A DNA stretch of 64,000 bases from Opitutia bacterium (GTDB lineage: Bacteria; Verrucomicrobiota; Verrucomicrobiia; Opitutales; Opitutaceae), in assembly GCA_003142615.1 (NCBI GenBank), contig PLMW01000078.1, forward strand, positions 7,751 through 71,750. The letters run 5' to 3'. Position numbers and translations under genes: made by a program. The notes under the pieces were generated by a model. That model searched no databases, was not told the origin of the DNA, and saw nothing but the letters and a program-made list of their open reading frames with translations. Each line of letters opens with the position of its first letter. Position 1 is the stretch's first letter. Positions 57,688-64,000 of this stretch are shown here, piece by piece.

Positions 57688-58381
57688 CGTGCAGCAACTC
57701 GTGGCGGAATTGCCCGGCAGCGGGATCGCCCACGCCGACCGGCTTGGTCTGGCGTTGGCCCCACATCTTGACCAAGTGGAATGGCGCGGTCTTGTGACCC
57801 ACCTTGCTCGCCTGACCCGCACGACCACCGGGGCGAGGCAAACCCTGACCGCCTGGCTGGGTGACGCGCTCGCCTACGGCGAAGTCCGCTACCGCGGCCG
57901 GATTGTCACCTGCGCCGGCGAGGCCGGCCTCGAGCCGGGCACGTTGCGCAACGCCAAGATGGTCTGCTCCCGCATCCCTGTGTCATGTCGCCATGACGCT
58001 TTGAGCTGGTCCCATCACTGCGAGGTAGGACTCGCCTTTGCTGATCCTGCCGAGATCGAGGACTGGCTGACGCTGGCGGAACGGGAGAAACTATCGACTG
58101 CCGGACTCCGCAAACGCATTCGGACGCATATTGCCGGCCGGCGCCAGAACCAGGGTCCTGCGGTTCTCTCCGGATCGGTGGAAGCCTTTGAACTGCTGCG
58201 GGAGCTGCGGGCTGCATGCCGCACGCTCGATCAACGCCGCGACGTCTGGCGGAGATGGCCGCCCAACACCGCCCAAATGGCGCTGCAGGAGGCGAAGTCG
58301 TTGGCGGATTTTATCGACCGCCTTCGGGCTTGCGCCCTCGGAAGCTCGTCCGCTCCGCCGCGGGATATTCAGGATAATTAG
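57677..58381 (+). CDS. putative DNA-binding protein of an island operon
   Basis: A 234-residue protein. The middle (TLTAWLGDALAYGEVRYRGRIVTCAGEAGLEPGTLRNAKMVCSRIP...LSWSHHCEVGLAFADPAEIEDWLTLAEREKLSTAGLRKRIR) resembles the helix-turn-helix segment of ParB/KorB-like and LmbU-like proteins. In these, a first HTH recognises DNA and a second helical segment ends in LRxxIR. No ParB nuclease/CTPase N-domain is present. I leave the family open. Translation is coupled to the upstream gene by an 11-nt overlap. Confidence 0.6.
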   Translation: MRTDVQQLVAELPGSGIAHADRLGLALAPHLDQVEWRGLVTHLARLTRTTTGARQTLTAWLGDALAYGEVRYRGRIVTCAGEAGLEPGTLRNAKMVCSRIPVSCRHDALSWSHHCEVGLAFADPAEIEDWLTLAEREKLSTAGLRKRIRTHIAGRRQNQGPAVLSGSVEAFELLRELRAACRTLDQRRDVWRRWPPNTAQMALQEAKSLADFIDRLRACALGSSSAPPRDIQDN

Positions 58382-58410
58382 TGGCGCCGGGCCGGCCGGC
58401 GACCCGGCGA

Positions 58411-58638
58411 TCAGCCGCGAGCCGGTACCTTAAGTTTGGTGCGGATGTGAACCTCAACCTCGGCGCAATCGTAATAGACGAAGTGACCGACCTTGTGGGA
58501 AGGGATGCGCCGGAGTTTGGTCCATTCGCGTAGCGTGCGGATCGACGGCTCCTTGCCTGCGGGGAATATCCCGCATTGGCGCAGACCCGTAATGTCGGTG
58601 AGCTGGCTGCTGATAGTGGTGCTTAGTGGCGTTTCCAT
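58411..58638 (-). CDS. excisionase-like MerR-type helix-turn-helix protein
   Basis: A 75-residue protein. PSIRTLREWTKLRRIPSHKVGHFVYYDCAEVEVHI is the winged-helix pattern of excisionases and MerR-like DNA-binding proteins: helix, turn, (K/R)RIP, wing with VxYY, then helix. It probably steers integrase direction or regulates it. An imperfectly placed dyad TAGTGGC-N8-GCCACTA (58624-58645) covers its start codon and could be an autoregulatory operator. The integrase lies 1.6 kb away on the same strand. Confidence 0.7.
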   Translation of the reverse strand: METPLSTTISSQLTDITGLRQCGIFPAGKEPSIRTLREWTKLRRIPSHKVGHFVYYDCAEVEVHIRTKLKVPARG

Positions 58639-58685
58639 GCCACTAGTTGCGCGTCAACCGGCCGGGATCTGCCTCTGCTGGCGGA

Positions 58686-58767
58686 TTGCGTCTAAATAAG
58701 CAGGCTATTGTGCGCAAGCAGCTTGCGCATGTCGGCTACGCGCTGGTGGGCTTGCGTCTAAATAAGC
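58686..58767. repeat. direct repeats flanking a 19-bp palindrome
   Basis: TTGCGTCTAAATAAGC occurs at 58686-58701 and 58752-58767, exactly 66 bp apart. Between them TGCGCAAGC-A-GCTTGCGCA (58711-58729) is a perfect 9-bp dyad. The cluster lies upstream of the excisionase-like gene, and its right repeat abuts the stop codon of the AlbA_2 gene. It resembles a protein-binding array for excision, replication or regulation. Confidence 0.75.
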
Positions 58768-60177
58768 TCAGGCCCAAAACGGGAGATAGCTTCGATAACG
58801 CATCGAAGTCGCACTGGGGTCGGCCAACTTGATCTTACCTGCGGCGACCGATTCGCGGATAATCCGGGACACAGTCTCGGCTCTCTTTTCAGGGAGCTTG
58901 AAACGAGCGCGCAAGCTTTGGTTTGTCATCCGTTCATTTGTCACGTACCGGAGGCAGCAATGCTGATAGCAGGCGCGCACCCGGTCGTTGCCGTCCATGT
59001 CATCAACCTCTTTGTGGGCGAACAGTACGGCCGTGGTTCGCCGCTCGCTCACTCGGAAATCGGGGGCAGGCAACTGAAAGACCTCCGACGCCTGCACCAC
59101 TTTGTCGATCCCGCTGCCTTTTTCTTCACAGATGCCCAGCCGGCGCATGAGGTCGGCGAGACTCTCGTTGCGAGACTGATATTCGTCGATGAACCGATCC
59201 GGCGAAATGAAAGGCTGACCCGGATTCGAAATCTCCATCCGGTCGGCATAGATCTCCACCATGACCGACGCGCCGCTCTCCGTGAAGTCCTGATGGATCA
59301 AGGCGTTCGCGACGAGTTCGCGCACCGCCACTTCGGGAAACATTTTCACTTCCTGCCGCAGCGCCTGGCCAATGACTTCATTGGCCGGAATCTGCGCATT
59401 GATAAATTCGATCAACCCTTGGAAATCGGCAGCATAGCCCTTCGTCCGCGGCACTTCCGGCCGCGCTTTTAGCTTGCCGGTGCCTTCATACACGACGACA
59501 CGCGGCGCTTTGCGCGCGAGGTGATCAAGCTCGTCGAGTTTCTTGGCGAAGAGTAGCGCTCCAAGCCGGGTGATCGTCCAACCGTCGCCGATGCGTCCGA
59601 TAAGTTTTCCCCGCGCCAACCGATCCAGTACCGCCTCGCGAGTCCCCGGATATGGCAGCCGCAGGAGATCGAAATAGGTTTGGGTATCGAGCAAACGGAC
59701 CACATCGTCTGCGCCGCACCCGGCGAGCGCTGGCTGAGCGAACCAGTCGGGCTGACCTTCCTGGAAAATCGCTCGCAAGCGGTCTTCCGTCATTGGCACC
59801 AGATCGTCGGTGGATCGCATCAGATAAGCCCCTTCGAATTGATAGGCTGTGCCGGCCGGTCGCGGCGGGATGTGCAGGATGACGACGCGGCCGGCCGGAT
59901 GCATCAGTTCTTCGACATCCACGCGAAACCGTAGCTTGATGAAAATCTTGCTGGCCAAGTCTGCGGCCTGTGGAAACGCGGCCGTGCCGACCACCTGACG
60001 CGGCGCTCTATCTGAGATGCCCAGCACGAGCTTGCCGCCGCCTTCGTTCGCCAGGGCGACGCAATAGCGATAGACCTTCGTGAGATCGTATTGGTTTTTC
60101 GCCTCCTTGAACTCTAAGTGTTCGCTCTCGCGTGGCGTGCTCATCCAGCGTTCCAACTCTTGAATCGTGGTGCTCAT
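58768..60177 (-). CDS. AlbA_2 domain plus HATPase_c_4 protein (RecG-related regulator family)
   Basis: A 469-residue protein. The N-terminal Schlafen AlbA_2 domain has ESEHLEFKEAKNQYDLTKVYRYCVALANEGGGKLVLGISD. A GHKL-type C-terminal half has AVRELVANALIHQDFTESGASVMVEIYADRMEISNPGQP, the HATPase_c_4 hallmark. A winged helix follows (RVRACYQHCCLRYVTNERMTNQSLRARF). Family members are annotated as DNA-binding regulators or RecG-like helicases and are common in islands; true function is not established. I chose the ATG at 60177 (MSTTIQELERW), because the upstream 24 codons have no family match. Confidence 0.85.
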   Translation of the reverse strand: MSTTIQELERWMSTPRESEHLEFKEAKNQYDLTKVYRYCVALANEGGGKLVLGISDRAPRQVVGTAAFPQAADLASKIFIKLRFRVDVEELMHPAGRVVILHIPPRPAGTAYQFEGAYLMRSTDDLVPMTEDRLRAIFQEGQPDWFAQPALAGCGADDVVRLLDTQTYFDLLRLPYPGTREAVLDRLARGKLIGRIGDGWTITRLGALLFAKKLDELDHLARKAPRVVVYEGTGKLKARPEVPRTKGYAADFQGLIEFINAQIPANEVIGQALRQEVKMFPEVAVRELVANALIHQDFTESGASVMVEIYADRMEISNPGQPFISPDRFIDEYQSRNESLADLMRRLGICEEKGSGIDKVVQASEVFQLPAPDFRVSERRTTAVLFAHKEVDDMDGNDRVRACYQHCCLRYVTNERMTNQSLRARFKLPEKRAETVSRIIRESVAAGKIKLADPSATSMRYRSYLPFWA

Positions 60178-60251
60178 ACGCTCATGGGTTCGTTGCTCAG
60201 AAGGATTCGAACGGTCGTGAACCTTTGGCTTTTCAACGGCAAAGACCATCC

Positions 60252-61463
60252 CTAAACGGCAATAGGCATCCGCTCTGTCGGCACGGGCAACGCGACGATG
60301 CCCGCGCCTGTCTGGTGCTGCGGCGTGATGCTGAAAAACTGTTCCGCCTCCTCTTTGCTCTTCAGGTCAAGATAATGCCGGCGGATAATGCTCTCGGAAT
60401 TGCCCGCTTGTAGGGCCGCCTCGCCGATGGAACGGAACTTGGCGACGAACATCGAGATAAAGGTGTGGCGCATGATATCGTGTGTGAGGTTGAATTTCTC
60501 GACGGCCTTCTCGCGGAGATGCTGGAGGTTCGTGGGGATGATCGGGAATTTCTTCAAAGGGTAGGCGCGGAGCCAGGCAGCGAGATTCGGCTGAATCGTC
60601 ACCATGCGAGGCTCGCGCACCTTGGAAACTTCGCCGTCGATGCGAATGATGCCCTCGGCGAGCTTCACGTGTTCAGGTTTGAGCCGGAGGATTTCGCCGG
60701 TGCGGAGGCAGGGCCGCATGCCGGCGAACAGGCAGAGCGCGAAAAACGGCACCGCAGCCGGATGATTCGTTTCGACGAACTCCATCATTTCTTTCGCCTG
60801 TGCCGCGGTAAGCGTGGCCGCGCCACCTCGCCGCCGACGAATCCGATGCGCCGGGATTTTGGCAAGCGGGTTTTCGGCGATCCAGTCACGTTGCAGCGCA
60901 AACTTGAGAAAGGCAGAGACCACACCGCGCCGGTTGTTGAAGGTTTTGTGGGTCGCCCGGCGGGCTTCAAAATACCCGATGAGTCTTGCCCCGGTCAGTT
61001 CCGCCACGGAGGCACCGGGGAAGTGCCGTTGCAGGCGCTTGAGATCACGCTTTACCCGGGTCAAATATGGCTCGGAAAGCAGATCTTGTTCGCGTTCGTG
61101 ATCCTTGACGGTGAGGAATTCCGCGACGGCTTCCGACAGAAGCTTTTGCGTGACTGGCTCGCGATAGTTGGCGAGCGCGAATTCGACGTAGAACATCAGC
61201 GAATGCGGACGACCGTCCAGCCGGCGAAATACCGCCTCGGCGTCATGGAGTTGATCTTCTGTCAGCCGCGTGGCGGCAGTGCGGATGCCGGTTTCGCCTT
61301 GGAGGCGCTGGATTTCGAGGACTTGGCACTCGGCTTCGGCCTCTGGACGAGTCGGGAAGTTTTTACGAATGCGTTTGCCGTTCAACCAGCCGGAAACACG
61401 GAAGACGACCTCCCCGGAGGGATTCGTGAACTCTGATATAACGAACGCTGTGGCTTGCTTCAT
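60252..61463 (-). CDS. tyrosine recombinase (island integrase)
   Basis: A 403-residue phage-type integrase. The N-terminal arm-binding part (about 1-60), a core-binding SAM-like domain (about 100-200) and the catalytic domain are present. Catalytic elements are the Arg in GMRPCLRTGEIL near 252-262, a Lys in GEVSKVREPR, HDIMRHTF with Arg332, and HYLDL with nucleophile Tyr364. The gene start is 62 bp from the right attachment repeat and reads away from it, the usual layout for tRNA-targeted islands. It would insert DNA at the tRNA-Ser 3' end. All catalytic residues seem intact. Confidence 0.93.
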   Translation of the reverse strand: MKQATAFVISEFTNPSGEVVFRVSGWLNGKRIRKNFPTRPEAEAECQVLEIQRLQGETGIRTAATRLTEDQLHDAEAVFRRLDGRPHSLMFYVEFALANYREPVTQKLLSEAVAEFLTVKDHEREQDLLSEPYLTRVKRDLKRLQRHFPGASVAELTGARLIGYFEARRATHKTFNNRRGVVSAFLKFALQRDWIAENPLAKIPAHRIRRRRGGAATLTAAQAKEMMEFVETNHPAAVPFFALCLFAGMRPCLRTGEILRLKPEHVKLAEGIIRIDGEVSKVREPRMVTIQPNLAAWLRAYPLKKFPIIPTNLQHLREKAVEKFNLTHDIMRHTFISMFVAKFRSIGEAALQAGNSESIIRRHYLDLKSKEEAEQFFSITPQHQTGAGIVALPVPTERMPIAV

Positions 61464-61465
61464 GA

Positions 61466-61494
61466 CCGATTTGCCACGTCAACTGGCAAATCGG
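61466..61494. repeat. inverted TGGCAAATC pair at integrase start, possible arm sites (right)
   Basis: CCGATTTGCCA (61466-61476), a 7-nt spacer and TGGCAAATCGG (61484-61494) form a perfect 11-bp inverted repeat. It lies between the integrase start and the attachment repeat. The 9-mer TGGCAAATC is shared with the direct pair at 46045-46064 inside the left end. It could be integrase arm sites, an operator of int, or both. Confidence 0.65.
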
Positions 61495-61524
61495 TTGTCG
61501 GGAGTGCCTCCTCAGAGGAGGAAA

Positions 61525-61612
<88 letters not shown>

Positions 61613-61812
61613 CTGTTGCGGTTAATGGTTTGGAGCGGCTCGGGCGATGTTGGTGGGACGGGGTTGTTGGGTTGGTCAGACTTGGAGTTGGTTCATTCAA
61701 CGACACAAGTAGATTGGGCTAACGCAAAGGTCAGCGACGGGAGCCAACCTCCAATGACGCTCGGATTGCCCTCTGAGCGAAACGGCTGACTCTCGTTCGC
61801 TGCACCGTCCGG

Positions 61813-62208
61813 TTAGCTGACTTTGGTTTCACTCTTCGATTTCGTCATCTCGGCACTTCGGACGATGATGAACGCTATCAGGGCGCAAATGAAAAAGACC
61901 AGCAGCGCCTGGGCGAGGCCCTGGAGCGACCCGATGACTGTCCGGTAAACCTCAAGAACCCAACGCTCATTCGTGAGTTGGTTGATGGTTGGCGCATTGA
62001 TGTACTTCTCCAGGTCCCGAATCCGCACCCCGCTCGAAATGCCAACGACGTACAGTGCAAACATCAGGTAGCGACCCCAAACTGTACTAACCTCGTCAGC
62101 AATGATCCGCTTCAGTATCTGGTCCGCGGGCTTTTTGAATACCAGGGCGACGATGGCGGAAATCGCCGTGGCAACCAGGAACGTGACGATAAGTAGCGTG
62201 AGAAACAT
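61813..62208 (-). CDS. small membrane protein, unknown function
   Basis: A 131-residue protein with probable spans at 2-24 (FLTLLIVTFLVATAISAIVALVF), 45-60 (RYLMFALYVVGISSGV) and 95-117 (LAQALLVFFICALIAFIIV), and a Lys/Ser-rich C-terminus. A Shine-Dalgarno-like AAAGGGGG precedes the ATG by a few bases. The family is not recognised. It lies outside the island, 200 bp right of the tRNA-like end. Confidence 0.75.
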   Translation of the reverse strand: MFLTLLIVTFLVATAISAIVALVFKKPADQILKRIIADEVSTVWGRYLMFALYVVGISSGVRIRDLEKYINAPTINQLTNERWVLEVYRTVIGSLQGLAQALLVFFICALIAFIIVRSAEMTKSKSETKVS

Positions 62209-62331
62209 ACGGCCCCCTTTGTTGTTTGTTATGCGCAGTGATGCCGCCTGACAGTGGTATCAGGCCAAATGGCGTTTATGCGGTAATTCTGCATGAGCCC
62301 CTGGTTCGGCCATCGGCGGATGGGGATGGGA

Positions 62332-62748
62332 TTATTTTTCTGTCATGACCTTTTCGTTTACCGGGATTCTTGACGGCTTCTTTTTCAGGAAATAGCTGAG
62401 CATAAAAAGTCCCCCGATAAGAATAAACGGCAACGTGATCATCAGGATGATCCCTAAGCTCATCATGACCGAATGATTCCTGTGGTAGTTCATGTTGTAG
62501 ACAACCGGGCTAAAGCCAATTCCCAGCAGGATGAAAAAAATCCCCCCGATCAGTTCCCATTTCCAGGCGATGATAAGAAGAGCTGCCAGGATGTAAGTCG
62601 GTATCAGGTGAATGAGCAAGCGGCCGATCTGTTGCCCGATGGTCAGGTGTGGGGCAAAAGAATCCAATGCAAACATGCTGATAAACAGGATGGCCAGTAT
62701 GCAAAGTATCCGTGGTATCCAGTGAACAATTTTAATGTTTGGTTTCAT
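62332..62748 (-). CDS. four-span membrane protein, unknown function
   Basis: A 138-residue hydrophobic protein from the ATG at 62748 (MKPNIKIVHWIPRIL). Spans are likely near 13-30, 42-60, 63-83 and 97-120 (GIILMITLPFILIGGLFML), with a basic C-terminus. It resembles small uncharacterised DUF membrane proteins, but I cannot name the family. The open frame to 62841 adds a basic, unlikely leader. GC content is lower than in the chromosome to the left. The 298 bp between it and the next gene hold only a GGCTGGT/ACCAGCC hairpin (62945-62968). Confidence 0.7.
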   Translation of the reverse strand: MKPNIKIVHWIPRILCILAILFISMFALDSFAPHLTIGQQIGRLLIHLIPTYILAALLIIAWKWELIGGIFFILLGIGFSPVVYNMNYHRNHSVMMSLGIILMITLPFILIGGLFMLSYFLKKKPSRIPVNEKVMTEK

Positions 62749-63046
62749 AGATCGAATGGTTCGCAAGCAGTGTAGCGGAATTTTGCGACGAAGCGTTAAT
62801 CGATAAAACTGATGCGCCCCATCGATTGGCATGACGTTCAACCCCCATCACACGGGCGACCACCTGGCCGAAATGGTGCGTATTTTGGGGCATTGATGGA
62901 TCCGATGCGGCGCATTGGGTTTTTCAATTAACGCCTCGACGGCCTGGCTGGTAGACTCCGCACCAGCCAAGGGGACATCCATCAAAGAGACTTCACTCAG
63001 CATTCAATTTCTGACTTCGAAAACCCTAATTGGAGGCTAACGAGCT

Positions 63047-63448
63047 ATGACTACCTACATGAAAGTTGTGATTTGCTCCGTTCTTGCGTTTCTCGTCCCG
63101 ATTGTCGGCATTGTGGCAGGGGAGCTGGGTGAGCACATCAGGTGGATACCATATGGCGGGATCGTGTGTGGTGGTCTGGCGATGACTCTGTATTGCGCCA
63201 TCGTCCAGTTCTGCGTCGCACGTAAGGGTCATGGGCTTGCGGCGAATTGGCCCGCCTTGGTCGCCATGCTGCTGCCTTTGACGGTTCTGCTGGTCTTCAC
63301 TAGTCTGGTCGTTTGGAAAAAACATCCGGACAACATCCTGACCAATGGATTGCCAATGTTGATTTCCGGCTATCTCGGGAGTTTTCTCGGGGTCGTTTTG
63401 GCTGCGCGGGTGAAACGACCGGCGGACGCAAACACTGCACAACGCTGA
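63047..63448 (+). CDS. four-span membrane protein, unknown function
   Basis: A 133-residue protein with spans near 7-25 (VICSVLAFLVPIVGIVAG), 35-58 (PYGGIVCGGLAMTLYCAIVQFCVA), 67-88 (WPALVAMLLPLTVLLVFTSLVVW) and 100-122 (GLPMLISGYLGSFLGVVLAA). The family is not recognised. It ends 7 nt before the PEGA lipoprotein gene, so the two are probably co-transcribed. Confidence 0.75.
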   Translation: MTTYMKVVICSVLAFLVPIVGIVAGELGEHIRWIPYGGIVCGGLAMTLYCAIVQFCVARKGHGLAANWPALVAMLLPLTVLLVFTSLVVWKKHPDNILTNGLPMLISGYLGSFLGVVLAARVKRPADANTAQR

Positions 63449-63455
63449 AAGATTT

Positions 63456-63902
63456 ATGAGAGCCGTCCTCCCAAGCCCACTTCGACTAATCAGCATCGGC
63501 GGAGTTCTTCTTATGGCCGCGCTTACGTCTGGATGCGCCACGATCACGAAAAGCGAAAGTCAACCGGTTGCGTTCAGCTCCGAGCCTCAAGGCGCGATCG
63601 TGTCGATTAACGGCGTGCCGAGTGGCATCACGCCGGTCACCATCATGATCGAGCGCAAATATGGAGACCAAATGGGTGCGATGGCGCTCGACGGATACCA
63701 GACCGAGCAATTCAAACTCCAGAAGCACGTAGCCGGAATGACCTTCGGTAACATCATTTTCAATCCGGCCATTGCAGTGATCGGCGTCGGCGTGGACGTC
63801 GCCACGGGCAAGGCCACCAATTATCAGGAATCCGTGCAGGTGAAACTGATTCCAGTGCCGGGTAAGCCCGACGTCGCGAAAACAACCATGAAAGATTTAT
63901 GA
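63456..63902 (+). CDS. PEGA-domain lipoprotein
   Basis: A 148-residue predicted lipoprotein. Signal sequence ISIGGVLLMAALTSGC ends in a lipobox Cys. A PEGA-like segment follows (VAFSSEPQGAIVSINGVPSGITPVTIMIE), then a Gly-rich hydrophobic stretch (IIFNPAIAVIGVGVDVATGKA). It is similar in plan to the N-terminal part of the lipoprotein at 2743-4605. The stop overlaps the next start (ATGA). Confidence 0.85.
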   Translation: MRAVLPSPLRLISIGGVLLMAALTSGCATITKSESQPVAFSSEPQGAIVSINGVPSGITPVTIMIERKYGDQMGAMALDGYQTEQFKLQKHVAGMTFGNIIFNPAIAVIGVGVDVATGKATNYQESVQVKLIPVPGKPDVAKTTMKDL

Positions 63903-64000
63903 GAGCTATCCTCCTATTGTTCCTCCTCCCATCCTTGGCGTTCGCAGCCGGCGGCAGCCCTGACCTCGCGGAATTGAGGAAAACTGCCGAAAGCGGCGAT
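63899..64000 (+). CDS. exported protein, N-terminal fragment
   Basis: The first 34 codons of a gene cut by the window end. They begin MRAILLLFLLPSLAFAAGG, a clear signal peptide with an AFA cleavage site, then PDLAELRKTAESGD, which looks like the start of a Sel1/TPR-type repeat. It overlaps the PEGA lipoprotein stop by 4 nt. An 18-bp sequence around its start is duplicated at the start of the preceding gene. Confidence 0.65.
   Translation, partial: MRAILLLFLLPSLAFAAGGSPDLAELRKTAESGD

Overview
The window is a high-GC bacterial chromosome segment. Its gene content fits a Verrucomicrobiota bacterium of the Opitutales/Opitutaceae type. This is an inference from gene repertoire: a gyrBA pair, a 33-residue AURKAIP1/COX24-like mini-protein, a PilMNOPQ-like operon, PEGA lipoproteins and a giant NHL-repeat exported protein. 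No rRNA or other direct taxonomic marker is present.

From 1 to about 45.9 kb the window reads as core chromosome. (a) 0-5 kb holds a HAD hydrolase start, an M3 peptidase, a PTS EIIA-type regulator and a PEGA/beta-propeller lipoprotein. (b) 4.8-9.7 kb is a Ser/Thr phospho-signalling cluster: a PP2C phosphatase, an FHA-nucleotide cyclase fusion, and a divergently transcribed Ser/Thr kinase with a membrane span and a C-terminal FGE/SUMF1-like domain. (c) 9.7-17.3 kb holds gyrB-gyrA, an Rrf2 regulator, a coiled-coil zinc-ribbon protein, RNase P RNA and rpsT. (d) 17.4-23.5 kb is an addB-addA-like recombination nuclease/helicase pair. (e) 24.8-29.3 kb is a five-gene type IV pilus/secretin operon, all genes overlapping or nearly so. 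(f) 29.4-32.0 kb holds a polyprenyl synthase, an ECF-like sigma factor and a membrane partner. (g) 32-40 kb is housekeeping metabolism: class II and class I fumarases, YjbQ, KdsD-like isomerase, QueD-like and HemN-like enzymes, and a LysM lipoprotein. (h) 40.4-45.8 kb is one 1823-residue protein with 30 NHL repeats arranged 24 + linker + 6 and a GlyGly-CTERM-like C-terminus.

From 45,900 to 61,550 there is a genomic island of about 15.6 kb. It is bounded by identical 26-bp direct repeats of a tRNA-Ser 3' end. Its integrase lies next to the right end, an excisionase-like gene lies inside, and TGGCAAATC arm-type repeats sit just inside both ends. The left cargo is a gamma-glutamylcyclotransferase, an unknown protein with a HEPN-like R-x4-H motif, two tandemly duplicated Ser/Thr kinase-TPR proteins, a fragment of a third TPR gene, a ClpA-like double AAA+ unfoldase with an IGF loop, and a small FHA protein with a strong ribosome binding site. 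The two kinases, unfoldase and FHA reader look like one regulatory cassette, and this is the best candidate for an undescribed system. The right cargo is small DNA-binding proteins, including a tandem ribbon-helix-helix candidate. One section of it is bracketed by 46-bp bipartite inverted repeats. Several palindromes and direct repeats, and an AlbA_2/HATPase protein, complete it.

From about 61.6 kb to the end are small membrane proteins, a PEGA lipoprotein and the start of an exported protein. The tRNA-Ser at the right island edge has an intact T-arm and variable arm but a degenerate 5' half.
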